Source: Vreelandella salicampi (lineage in GTDB: Bacteria; Pseudomonadota; Gammaproteobacteria; Pseudomonadales; Halomonadaceae). From it: DNA of 64,000 nt. The notes beneath the pieces are model-generated. The model was not told the DNA's origin. It did no database searches and was given only the letters and a program-made list of their open reading frames with translations. This document shows positions 29,716 to 37,604 of this stretch, in pieces. The stretch lies in assembly GCF_013415105.1 (NCBI RefSeq), contig NZ_JACCDF010000006.1, positions 62,001 to 126,000 on the forward strand, given 5' to 3'. A program made the position numbers and the translations under genes. Each line of letters begins with the position of its first letter. Positions within the stretch are counted from its first letter, which is position 1.

Positions 29716-32463
29716 TCAGTCAGGCAAGCTCTCCAGGCGGTGGCGTTGCCACTCGCTTTCAGGTTCATTTAGGCTCATCACCGCATCAATCACCTGCTCT
29801 TCCATGTTGTAGCGACACTTAAAGCCTAGGTGCTTCATCAGCGCCCGCATCGGGTGATTATCCACCATGATTTTACCGATCATTTCTAACGTACCGATGC
29901 TACGACAGTAATCAATCATCTTCTTCATCAGTAGGCTACCAATCCCAAGCCCCTGAAGGTCATCGCGAATGATCACTGAGAACTCGGTGCGGATATTGTC
30001 AGGATCATTAAATACTCGCACAACGCCCAACATCTCTTTGCTGCCATCATCGCGTTGATATTCGGCAATAAAAGCCATCTGACGATCATAATTGATGTGC
30101 GACAACATCGATAAATCGCGTTTGGTCAGATCAGATTTATTGTGGAAGTAGCGAAACCGGATACTCTCTTCTGACAACTGGCGGTGAAAGTTGGTAATGA
30201 GCGGTGCATCTTCGGCACGAATCGGGCGCACCTCAACTTGCCAGCCATTTTTCAACGTCACCCATTCACGCAACTCCTCAGGGTACGGCATGATGGCAAA
30301 GCGGGCGGGCGTGCCGAGGTCCATGGCAAAGTCGACAGCAATCATTCCATCGCGGTTGAGAAGCAACGGGTTAATTTCCAGTCCTCTCAACTCGGTAAGT
30401 TCGGATGCCATTTGCGAGAGTTTGACGAGTAACTGGCAGAGTCTATCGATATCGCGCTGCGGGTCAGCGGAGTGCTCACGTAGCAGAGAAGCCGCATGAG
30501 TACGCCCGACAACATCAGCGGCAAGACTCATATTCAAAGGAGGTAGCGCCACCTGACGATCAGCCAAAATATTAACTTTATAGCCGCCAATACCAAAAAC
30601 GATTAATGGGCCAAATACCGGATCACGCGTAATGCCGGCACAAATCTGCATTGAGTGCTTACCACGCTGCATCGGCTGTAAGCAGTACTCGTGGATCTCA
30701 TATTCAGGGAATTTGTCCCTGACCTTCTCACCCAGACGCTTTATCCCATCCACCACTTCCTCAGCGGTTTCCAAATCTTGTAGTAACCCGGCTGAAATCT
30801 TATGAGGGTGCTTGCGGTAACGATACGGCCAGCAATTCCCTTCGTGTACGACTTTCAGGGCTTTTGCTCCGTCGATGCGTTTCGCTGCCTCAGCGGCCTC
30901 TTCTTCCGTGTGGACATACACGCTAGTGGCGGTAGGGATGCCATACGCTTCCAGCACCTGAGCCGTTTCTGAGTGGGTGAATGTTTGGCGTCCCAGCTCT
31001 TTTGCACTTTTAATCAAAGTGCGGCACTGGGCGCGAATATCCACGCTTGTAGAAAACGGCAGGCTTGGCGGTATCTCTTGCAACAGTAGCTGAACGCGTT
31101 GGTAATCCACCATGTGCATGAACGCTTTAACGGCTTTTTCCGGCGAGATATACGTCGGAATACCCGCGACATTACACTCGTGGCGTGCATTGAGTGCCTC
31201 TTTCAGTCCCATCCAACTGGTCAATAAGTTACGCCGGAATTTTTTGCGATTCTCAATCAGCGCCTGCGCCGTTGTCTTCGATGGCGCTAAACGGGTGGGA
31301 GCATGCACCACCAATACGGCGTCAACATTGGCATCTGCTGCCACGATTTCTAACGCCTCGACAAAGCGTTGTGGCGTTGCGTTGCCCCCAAGGTCTACCG
31401 GGTTTTCCCCCGGTTTAGTGAAATCCACTTGGCTTTTATGCAAAGCTTGCTGGGTTTCGACGCTAAACTGAGCCAGCTTTCCTCCAGCACTAATGAGCTT
31501 GTCGATGGCGAGCATCGCCGGCCCCAATCCGTTGGAGACCACTGCAAGGCGATCCCCTTTAAGCGGTTTCATGCGTGAAAGCGTTTCTAATGCATCAATA
31601 AGCTCGTCCGAGTCATTCACCCGTACAACGCCTGCGCGCGAAAACGCCGCATCAAAGACTTTATCGCGATTAGCAATGCCAGGCGTCGGCGGCATGCCCG
31701 AAATATCGGATTCGATCGTACGGCCGCTTTTAATCGCCACCACCAGGCGGTTTCTCGAAGCGTCACGCACCGCGGTCATAAAGTGCTGAGCATCGTTGAC
31801 CCGCTCTAAGTGCAACAAAATTGCTTGGGCTGGGGAGAACTGGTTCACATAGTCGATTAAGTCAGGCAGCAGCACATCGACGCTATCGCCCACGGTAATT
31901 AAATGGGAAAAGCCCACGTCACGGCCTCCGGCCCAATCAATCATCGCATTGGCCAGCATCCCGGACTGACCAAGGTAGGCAACGCGACCGGCTTTTACCT
32001 GCTGACTGGCGTAGGAGGCATTGAGCTTTTTCCCTGGCACAATCACGCCCATACATTCAGGCCCGAGTAAACGAATACCCGAAACACGGGCGGCTTTTAG
32101 CATGCGTTCGCGAATGGATCCTTTATTGCCTTTATCGCGATCTAAATAAGCGCCACCAGATAGAACGACAGCAGCTTTCACACCAAAGTGGCCTAACTGT
32201 TTAATTAGCTGGGGAACGCCATCAATCGGCGAACAGATCACGGCTAAATCAGGCACCTCAGGAAGATCATTGACGTGGCTTACGCACGTTTCACCAAAGA
32301 CATGCGCATAGCCACGCAGATTCACCGCCCAGATAGTTCCTTTAAAGCCGCCTTCTTGAATATTGCGCAACACTAAGCCGCCCAACGATTCAGTTTTTTC
32401 TGAAGCACCAAATACCGCAATCGTTCGGGGTTCAAAAAAATGGTGTAAAAAGCGTGTACTCAC
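29716..32463 (-). CDS. Pat-type protein lysine acetyltransferase (ADP-forming acyl-CoA synthetase-like with GNAT domain)
   Basis: The protein has 915 residues. From the N-terminus it has a CoA-binding domain (opening RTIAVFGASEK), succinyl-CoA-ligase-like domains to about 460, and an ATP-grasp domain (about 495-715). A C-terminal GNAT domain (about 745-905) has the acetyl-CoA loop 'DDLQGLGIGSLLMKKM'. This is the layout of E. coli PatZ (YfiQ) and Salmonella Pat, which acetylate and switch off acyl-CoA synthetases; the synthetase part is usually inactive. GTG 32463 is chosen as start because GGGAGAG lies six bases upstream. The gene is divergent from a deacetylase-family gene, which suggests a regulatory pair. 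PrpE at 52776 is a plausible target. Confidence 0.88.
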   Translation of the reverse strand: MSTRFLHHFFEPRTIAVFGASEKTESLGGLVLRNIQEGGFKGTIWAVNLRGYAHVFGETCVSHVNDLPEVPDLAVICSPIDGVPQLIKQLGHFGVKAAVVLSGGAYLDRDKGNKGSIRERMLKAARVSGIRLLGPECMGVIVPGKKLNASYASQQVKAGRVAYLGQSGMLANAMIDWAGGRDVGFSHLITVGDSVDVLLPDLIDYVNQFSPAQAILLHLERVNDAQHFMTAVRDASRNRLVVAIKSGRTIESDISGMPPTPGIANRDKVFDAAFSRAGVVRVNDSDELIDALETLSRMKPLKGDRLAVVSNGLGPAMLAIDKLISAGGKLAQFSVETQQALHKSQVDFTKPGENPVDLGGNATPQRFVEALEIVAADANVDAVLVVHAPTRLAPSKTTAQALIENRKKFRRNLLTSWMGLKEALNARHECNVAGIPTYISPEKAVKAFMHMVDYQRVQLLLQEIPPSLPFSTSVDIRAQCRTLIKSAKELGRQTFTHSETAQVLEAYGIPTATSVYVHTEEEAAEAAKRIDGAKALKVVHEGNCWPYRYRKHPHKISAGLLQDLETAEEVVDGIKRLGEKVRDKFPEYEIHEYCLQPMQRGKHSMQICAGITRDPVFGPLIVFGIGGYKVNILADRQVALPPLNMSLAADVVGRTHAASLLREHSADPQRDIDRLCQLLVKLSQMASELTELRGLEINPLLLNRDGMIAVDFAMDLGTPARFAIMPYPEELREWVTLKNGWQVEVRPIRAEDAPLITNFHRQLSEESIRFRYFHNKSDLTKRDLSMLSHINYDRQMAFIAEYQRDDGSKEMLGVVRVFNDPDNIRTEFSVIIRDDLQGLGIGSLLMKKMIDYCRSIGTLEMIGKIMVDNHPMRALMKHLGFKCRYNMEEQVIDAVMSLNEPESEWQRHRLESLPD

Positions 32464-32618
32464 GTATAGCTCTCCCGCTACGGTCAAAAACAAGTACGCT
32501 CAGCCCATCGCGACGGTAAAGCAAATAGCTAAATAAATATGCCATTTAAGACTTATTGACACTGTCGCAAGACACCGCGACGCGATTATGGTGCCTATAT
32601 TCATAATGGAGCGTTTGA

Positions 32619-33560
32619 ATGATTACTGCCTACCTTACCCACCCTCACTGCTCTTTGCATCATATGGGGCCTGAACATCCGGAAAGCCCGAAGCGCTTAG
32701 AGGCGATTAGCGCACGACTATCGCTATCCGGTCTTCTTCAGCAAACCATGCAGGGGGATGCCAAGGAGGCCACTGATGAAGACTTGGCCCGCGTCCACCC
32801 CATTCGCCACCTTAAGGCGTTGGAGAAATGCGTTCCCACCGAAGGGATTGTGACGCTTGATAGCGACACAATGATGAATCCTGATAGTTTAAAAGCAGCT
32901 CGGATGTCGGCAGGGGCCGTATTGCGTGGGGTTGATCAAGTCTTTCGGCGCCAAGCAGATAACGTATTTTGCGCGGTAAGGCCACCGGGGCATCATGCGG
33001 AAGCCTCCGATGCGATGGGGTTTTGCTTTTATAACAATATAGCGGTTGGTGCTGCCTATGCACGTGAAAAATATGGGGCGCGGCGCATCGCTATTCTGGA
33101 TTTCGATGTACATCAGTGTAACGGTACTATCGATATTTTTAAGAACGACCCGAACTACCTTATCTGTAGCAGCTTTCAATACCCCTTCTACCCGTGGCGC
33201 TACCTGCGTAGCGAGTGGCAAAACGTAGTGAATACGCCGCTTGAAGTGGGCACACAAAGCGACGAATTCCGTCGAATTGTAGAAAATCACTGGCTACCCG
33301 CCCTACATGCTTTTAAACCTGATCTCGTCATGCTCTCTGCGGGTTTTGATGCCCATCGCGAAGATCCGATGGCAGATGTATGTCTAGAAGATGAAGATTT
33401 CTACTGGGTAACGCACATGGCGATGGAAATTGCGACACTTTATGCAGATAACCGCGTGGTCTCTGTTCTGGAAGGGGGTTATAACCTCACAACGCTTGCC
33501 AGCGGGGTTGAAGCACATATCAAAGCGCTTCTAGGGCAACCGTTTGAATCTGTCCCATAA
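32619..33560 (+). CDS. Histone-deacetylase family protein
   Basis: This is a 313-residue class II-like HDAC / acetylpolyamine amidohydrolase family enzyme with a Zn2+ site. Seen are His125-His126 (RPPGHHAEAS), the metal ligands Asp163 and His165 (DFDVHQCNGT), Asp244 (SAGFDAHRED) and Tyr288 (EGGYNL). The stretch after the ligand reads HQCNGT where most members have HHGNGT. The family removes acetyl groups from lysines, polyamines or other amides. Being divergent from the Pat-like gene, it may reverse that enzyme's acetylation; acetylpolyamine or acetoin-related activity is possible too. A weak terminator follows. Confidence 0.88.
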   Translation: MITAYLTHPHCSLHHMGPEHPESPKRLEAISARLSLSGLLQQTMQGDAKEATDEDLARVHPIRHLKALEKCVPTEGIVTLDSDTMMNPDSLKAARMSAGAVLRGVDQVFRRQADNVFCAVRPPGHHAEASDAMGFCFYNNIAVGAAYAREKYGARRIAILDFDVHQCNGTIDIFKNDPNYLICSSFQYPFYPWRYLRSEWQNVVNTPLEVGTQSDEFRRIVENHWLPALHAFKPDLVMLSAGFDAHREDPMADVCLEDEDFYWVTHMAMEIATLYADNRVVSVLEGGYNLTTLASGVEAHIKALLGQPFESVP

Positions 33561-33572
33561 TCACAATAAAGG

Positions 33573-33596
33573 GGCACGGATTCCGTGCCATTTGTT
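33573..33596 (+). terminator. Weak terminator after the HDAC-family gene
   Basis: An eight-base stem GGCACGGA/TCCGTGCC with a one-base nominal loop (so opened at the tip) is followed by ATTTGTTT. The T-run is broken. Confidence 0.5.
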
Positions 33597-33705
33597 TAGC
33601 CATTCATCCTTAATTCAAAGATTAAGCGTAGCGTCAGAATGAACTTGGTTGATGACTACGAATTCTAGTTTTTTGTGATTTTCTATCTAAGATAACGGTA
33701 TATTT

Positions 33706-33993
33706 TTAATGCCATGAAATAGTCCGCTGACACTTTGCCGATAACTTTACGAAGGTATTCACATCCACTCTCTGCTGCGGTGCGGCTAAGGCGAGTATCC
33801 CGCGCGCCTGGAGATCTTCTTCCATGACAAAAATTCGCTCTGGGGCTAACGCCCACCCCTGCCACGCTTGATCTAACACTGCTACGACAGCGTCTTCAAT
33901 CAACACGAGTTGATCTTCTGGCCCCATCGCGCGCAGTGCCTGAGAGGCCGTCTCACCAAACTGTGGCGCTCGGTTAACGATATGTAGCAGCAC
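33706..33993 (-). CDS. tusB: tRNA 2-thiouridine sulfur relay protein TusB
   Basis: TusB is the third subunit of the TusBCD complex, which passes sulfur from IscS-TusA to TusE and MnmA for 2-thiolation of tRNA wobble uridines. The 95-residue protein begins (GTG start) with LLHIVNRAPQFGETASQAL, typical of the DsrH/TusB family, and includes 'DQLVLIEDAVVAVLDQAW'. It lies 12 bases after tusC in the order tusD-tusC-tusB. The C-terminal half is divergent, so the assignment rests partly on gene order. Confidence 0.83.
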   Translation of the reverse strand: MLLHIVNRAPQFGETASQALRAMGPEDQLVLIEDAVVAVLDQAWQGWALAPERIFVMEEDLQARGILALAAPQQRVDVNTFVKLSAKCQRTISWH

Positions 33994-34005
33994 TTGAACT
34001 CTCCC

Positions 34006-34371
34006 TTAAAAATTAAGGATATTCGCAGCATCGGCAAAGCAGCCACGAATTTGTTCCTCATCTAGCAGCGTTATTCCTTCCACTAGGCTATCGGCTTTTA
34101 CGTTAAGCGCATAAAGGTCGGCCGCCGCTACGCATAAATGCTGAATATCGTACATAGCCAACGTTTCCCGCGTGGGAAGCAGCGGTTTTTCTACCCCCGG
34201 CTTTTGCGCCTGACCTGGCAGCAATGCCAAAACACCCTGTCCCATGAATAAAAGACTGACCGTTTTACCAAATGCGGCGCCTACCATGGCAGCATCTAGT
34301 GCTTCACGTAACCAGAGCCCGCTTTGCGGTGCCTGCCTAATGACTACCAGTAACGTATCTTTTTGGCTCAT
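34006..34371 (-). CDS. tusC: tRNA 2-thiouridine sulfur relay protein TusC
   Basis: This is a 121-residue DsrF-like protein. The opening 'LLVVIRQAPQSGLWLREALD' and the core 'VGAAFGKTVSLLFMGQGV' match TusC, the central subunit of the TusBCD heterohexamer. It lacks a catalytic cysteine, as usual. It lies between tusD (12-base gap) and tusB (12-base gap), so the three genes form one transcription unit. Confidence 0.88.
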   Translation of the reverse strand: MSQKDTLLVVIRQAPQSGLWLREALDAAMVGAAFGKTVSLLFMGQGVLALLPGQAQKPGVEKPLLPTRETLAMYDIQHLCVAAADLYALNVKADSLVEGITLLDEEQIRGCFADAANILNF

Positions 34372-34383
34372 ACCTCGCTTCCA

Positions 34384-34776
34384 TTAAGGGGCGAATGTTA
34401 TTAAACGATCACAACGTTGCTGGAGCGCAATCAGCTGCCCAAGACCTGTTAGCTCAAAGGGAGGCTCAACGTTATAGGCTGAGTATCTATGGCGCTTAGC
34501 TTCCGCTGAGTCAACCAAACCTCGCTGTAGGGCCGCAGCGATACACACATCTAGGTTAACCCCGTATTGCTGATGCAATGCTTTCCAGGCACTGCGCAGG
34601 CACATGGCATCTTGCGCTGGTGTAACCAGTGACGAGGCATTATGTACCCCTTCATGGTAGAAAAAAACGCTCTCAAGATCATACCCTTGACCGATCACTG
34701 CATGCGCAAATCGCAGCGCCGAATACGGCGCTTGGCTGACATAAGGCGCCCCCATGACCAGCAACGCATATCGCAT
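34384..34776 (-). CDS. tusD: tRNA 2-thiouridine sulfurtransferase subunit TusD
   Basis: TusD is the active subunit of TusBCD. Its Cys78 (NLDVCIAAALQRG) is in the same place as the sulfur-accepting cysteine of E. coli TusD. The protein has 130 residues and contains the DsrE-family 'ESVFFYHEGVHNAS' segment. A GGAGAGGG site precedes the start. It is the first gene of tusDCB. A terminator lies between it and the upstream yccA-type gene, so tusDCB likely has its own promoter or depends on read-through. tusE is not in the neighbourhood. Confidence 0.92.
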   Translation of the reverse strand: MRYALLVMGAPYVSQAPYSALRFAHAVIGQGYDLESVFFYHEGVHNASSLVTPAQDAMCLRSAWKALHQQYGVNLDVCIAAALQRGLVDSAEAKRHRYSAYNVEPPFELTGLGQLIALQQRCDRLITFAP

Positions 34777-34791
34777 ACCGCCCTCTCCTTT

Positions 34792-34828
34792 TAAAACAAA
34801 ACAAGCCCTACCTTTCGATAGGGCTTGT
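34792..34828 (-). terminator. Terminator between the yccA-type gene and tusD
   Basis: A ten-base perfect stem ACAAGCCCTA/TAGGGCTTGT (34801-34810 with 34819-34828) is followed on the minus strand by TTTGTTTT. Confidence 0.85.
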
Positions 34829-34856
34829 CAAGCTTAAACTTGCTAACTTATACGTA

Positions 34857-35546
34857 TTAGTCGCTACTCATAATACCTAGCAATGAAAGCAAGCTGACAA
34901 ACAGGTTATAGATAGAGACATACAGCGTAACGGTAGCCAAGATATAGTTGGTTTCGCCAGCGCGATGAATGATTTCGCTGGTTTGGTACAAAATGGCTGC
35001 AGAGGCAAACAGCACAAAGCCAGCCGACACCATTAGTGACAGCGCCGCAATGTTAAAGATTAAGCCAGCAACCATGGCTAGAATTAGCACAATCGCACCA
35101 GCCACGAGGAAGTTGGCCAGGAAACCAAAATCTTTCTTAGTGATCAAGGCCACCGCCGAAAGGCCAAAAAAGGTCACACCTGTCATCGCCAATGCCGTCA
35201 TGATCAGCGAAGCACCATTAGGCAGGGCAAGATAGGCAGATAGCATCGGGCCTAGGGTAAATCCCATAAAGCCGGTGAACGCGAACGTCGCAAGCAAACC
35301 CATTGCTGAATTCGCCGTTTTATGCACCAAAAACATGAGACCGTAAGCGCCGATAAAGAACACGAATATATTCATACGCTCAATACCTAGCGCCATTGCT
35401 CCACCCGCGGTTACTGCTGAGAACAGCAGGGTCATGGCAAGCAAGGCATAGGTGTTGCGCAGCACTTTATTCGTGCTGATGCTATTTGAATAACCACTTT
35501 GTCCAGCAGGCGCTGAACGCGAAACACGTGAGTCGTTGTAAGCCAT
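34857..35546 (-). CDS. yccA: Bax inhibitor-1 / YccA family membrane protein
   Basis: This is a 229-residue inner-membrane protein with seven hydrophobic segments after a polar N-terminal tail of about 25 residues. The BI-1 family features are 'VLRNTYALLAMTLLFSAVTA', 'GFTLGPMLSAYLAL' and the C-terminal 'NYILATVTLYVSIYNLFVSL' with its conserved Asn and Tyr. In E. coli YccA interacts with the FtsH protease and limits SecY degradation. The position just upstream of tusDCB matches other gammaproteobacteria. Function here is taken from the family. Confidence 0.85.
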   Translation of the reverse strand: MAYNDSRVSRSAPAGQSGYSNSISTNKVLRNTYALLAMTLLFSAVTAGGAMALGIERMNIFVFFIGAYGLMFLVHKTANSAMGLLATFAFTGFMGFTLGPMLSAYLALPNGASLIMTALAMTGVTFFGLSAVALITKKDFGFLANFLVAGAIVLILAMVAGLIFNIAALSLMVSAGFVLFASAAILYQTSEIIHRAGETNYILATVTLYVSIYNLFVSLLSLLGIMSSD

Positions 35547-35712
35547 GCGACTTGCTCCCTAAAAAAACGCGTTAACAACAACTGACAAGCATGCCGTTCT
35601 CAAGTTCCCAACGCAAGCCTCACCATTCCACGCAAGCTAATTTCGCCTACGCTATGCTTGTAGCAGGAATGCAAATCGTGACCCACTCCCTAACCTACTA
35701 ATTGGATTGATT

Positions 35713-36477
35713 ATGGTTGCCATAAAGAAAACGCTGATCATCACCTCGTTACTGCTCGCCACCGCACCTGCTTTTGCTTTCACCCCTGAAGGTGAAGACA
35801 TTCGCTATACAAAAAACGATGAAACCTTTGAAGGCTATTTTGTTGTGGCACAGGGCACCTCAAAAGGCAGTGTGATCATCATTCATGACTGGGATGGGTT
35901 GGATGATTATGAACGCCAAAGAGCTGATATGCTCGCTAAGCAAGGCTATGACGCCTTTGCCTTGGATATATTTGGCGCCGATAACCGCCCCAAAGCCGTA
36001 GAGGATAAACAAGCGGCTACTAACCGCCTTTATCAAGATAGAGAACGCATGCGCCAGCTCACCCAGGCGGGCATTGAGGCCGCTAGAGCGCAGGGAGCAG
36101 ACAACAACAGCGTACTTCTTGGCTACTGCTTTGGCGGTGCAGTAACGCTGGAAATGGCCCGCGCTGGCACAGCTGACAACATCGTCGGTTATGCCAGCTT
36201 TCATGGTGGGTTAGACACCCCAGAAGGTCAGCAGTATGAGGCCGACTCCGCTCCTATTTTTATCGCGCACGGCGGCGCCGATAGCATCGTAAGCCTTAAC
36301 GATGTGGCAACGCTTGCCGGGAAATTAGAAGCAGCAGCGACTGAATACGAGATTGGCATTTACGCAAACGCCCCGCACGCATTTAGTGTATTTGGCAGTG
36401 ATCGCTATCATGAAACCGCTGACAAGCGTTCATGGGAGACTTTCTCAGACTGGCTTAATGATAATATAGCGCCCTAA
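35713..36477 (+). CDS. Exported dienelactone hydrolase family protein
   Basis: The protein has 254 residues with a signal peptide ending near 'APAFA' (residue 22). The alpha/beta-hydrolase core has a cysteine nucleophile in GYCFGG, the mark of dienelactone hydrolases, then an aspartate (HGGADSIV) and a histidine (NAPHAFSV) completing the triad. Cytosolic relatives open dienelactones in chloroaromatic degradation; the exported form's substrate is unknown. The ATG at 35713 is the first true start that keeps a normal signal peptide. The TauE-like gene follows after 22 bases. Confidence 0.83.
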   Translation: MVAIKKTLIITSLLLATAPAFAFTPEGEDIRYTKNDETFEGYFVVAQGTSKGSVIIIHDWDGLDDYERQRADMLAKQGYDAFALDIFGADNRPKAVEDKQAATNRLYQDRERMRQLTQAGIEAARAQGADNNSVLLGYCFGGAVTLEMARAGTADNIVGYASFHGGLDTPEGQQYEADSAPIFIAHGGADSIVSLNDVATLAGKLEAAATEYEIGIYANAPHAFSVFGSDRYHETADKRSWETFSDWLNDNIAP

Positions 36478-36499
36478 CCTTTTACGATTGGCTGCGCCA

Positions 36500-37264
36500 A
36501 TGACCACACTGTTTGAGACACTGTCCCCACTTTCTGGCGGTATTAATGCATTACTGATCATTATCTCCGCGCTAACGTCGGCTTTCACCGCCGCCGTTGG
36601 CGTGGGGGGTGGGCTTTTAATGATCATGGCGATGGCTCAAGTCATGCCGGCAACGGTCATTATTCCTATCCATGGCGTGGTACAGCTTGGCTCCAACGCT
36701 GGCCGAGCAGCTTTAACTTGGCAGCATATTGACCGCCGAACCATTGCGGCTTTTCTACCCGGCGTTGTGCTTGGTGCCTTGGCCGCTATTTGGCTACTCA
36801 TACGTTTGCCCGCCGGTATGCTTGAATTTTTTATTGCTGCCTTTGTGCTTTACTCCTGCTGGGGGCCACCGCTACCCAAACACGCTTTAGGTGCTACCGG
36901 CACCGTCGTAGCCGGCGCCATTACCACGTTATTATCCAGTTTTGTTGGAGCCAGCGGACCGATGGTTTCCGCTTTTATCAAGCAAGGCCAAACCAACCGT
37001 TTAAACAAAGTAGCGACGTTTTCCGCCTGTATGTCACTACAACACCTAACAAAGGTGTTCGTCTTTGGCTTTGCCGGCTTTGTCTTTCACGACTGGCTCG
37101 GATTACTCTCCGCTATGATCGCTTTCGGCTTTATCGGCACGTGGATAGGGGTTCGTTTGCTGCACTACCTTTCAGAGTATCGGTTTGATGCCCTTTTCAA
37201 ATGGGTATTAACGCTTTTATCACTGCGCCTTCTCTGGATGGGTATTCAGCGGCTCGGCAGCTAG
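36500..37264 (+). CDS. TauE/SafE family anion exporter
   Basis: This is a 254-residue inner-membrane protein with about eight hydrophobic segments. It has the TauE/SafE signature: 'ALTSAFTAAVGVGGGLLMI' near the start, HGVVQLGSNAGRA, and the second-half repeat 'VGASGPMVSAFIKQG'. Members export sulfite, sulfoacetate or related anions. The start ATG (36500) has no clear ribosome-binding site and lies 22 bases after the hydrolase gene. The specific anion cannot be told. Confidence 0.85.
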   Translation: MTTLFETLSPLSGGINALLIIISALTSAFTAAVGVGGGLLMIMAMAQVMPATVIIPIHGVVQLGSNAGRAALTWQHIDRRTIAAFLPGVVLGALAAIWLLIRLPAGMLEFFIAAFVLYSCWGPPLPKHALGATGTVVAGAITTLLSSFVGASGPMVSAFIKQGQTNRLNKVATFSACMSLQHLTKVFVFGFAGFVFHDWLGLLSAMIAFGFIGTWIGVRLLHYLSEYRFDALFKWVLTLLSLRLLWMGIQRLGS

Positions 37265-37297
37265 TGCTGCTAATGAGCGACTATTCTCTTAAGAGCG

Positions 37298-37325
37298 TTG
37301 ACTTCTAAGGGAAAGCTGGTAGTAT
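37298..37325 (+). promoter_or_regulatory. Promoter of tRNA-Ser
   Basis: TTGACT (37298-37303) and TAGTAT (37320-37325) with a 16-base spacer lie 13 bases before the mature tRNA start. Confidence 0.65.
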
Positions 37326-37338
37326 ACGCAACCAAGTC

Positions 37339-37429
37339 GGAGGGATGGCAGAGCGGTTGAATGCACCGGTCTTGAAAACCGGCAAGGGTTAATAGCCCTT
37401 CCAGGGTTCGAATCCCTGTCCCTCCGCCA
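37339..37429 (+). tRNA. tRNA-Ser (anticodon UGA)
   Basis: The 91-base class II tRNA has a perfect seven-base acceptor stem GGAGGGA/TCCCTCC and discriminator G, with CCA encoded. The anticodon arm CCGGT-CTTGAAA-ACCGG gives TGA at 37373-37375. The long variable arm (CAAGGGTTAATAGCCCTT) is typical of serine tRNAs, and the T-arm is CAGGG-TTCGAAT-CCCTG. Its last 14 bases are the attachment core of the element that follows; the tRNA stays intact. Confidence 0.97.
37416..37429 (+). repeat. attL core (14 bp)
   Basis: CTGTCCCTCCGCCA is the 3' end of tRNA-Ser including CCA, repeated exactly at 46416. The next base differs (A here, G at the right copy), so the identity stops there. Confidence 0.88.
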
Positions 37430-37443
37430 AGACACCCTGAAGA

Positions 37444-37468
37444 AGCCCGCCTCGAGCGGGCTTTTTTT
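37444..37468 (+). terminator. Terminator after tRNA-Ser on the element side
   Basis: A seven-base stem AGCCCGC/GCGGGCT with loop CTCGA is followed by a T-run. It lies inside the element, 15 bases after attL, so the element itself supplies termination for the tRNA. Confidence 0.9.
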
Positions 37469-37552
37469 CGTCTTAACTCCCTGAAATCAGGCATTTACCC
37501 GCTAAACGCTGTTGCGTGCTGTTGCATCGAAGCGCAAGCAAGCGCAATATCT

Positions 37553-37588
37553 ATGTTGGGTAGGATGTTGGGTAGGATGTTGGGTAGA
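37553..37588 (+). repeat. Three tandem 12-base repeats, left arm
   Basis: ATGTTGGGTAGG occurs at 37553-37564 and 37565-37576; a third copy at 37577-37588 has one change in the last base. Two more copies lie in the same orientation near the right end (46345-46368). They sit just before the integrase ATG and could also let the integrase repress itself. Confidence 0.8.
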
Positions 37589-37604
37589 GAGTTGGGATTC
37601 CATT

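Noticed and set aside
37553..37588. CRISPR-like array from regular repeats
   Set aside because: The 12-base units are directly adjacent with no spacers and recur at the other element end, which fits integrase arm sites. No cas genes and no other arrays were seen in the window.
37512..37604. Upstream extension of the element integrase
   Set aside because: The added residues are only a translation of the 12-base DNA repeats (Cys-Trp-Val-Gly runs); family homology begins at ATG 37605.
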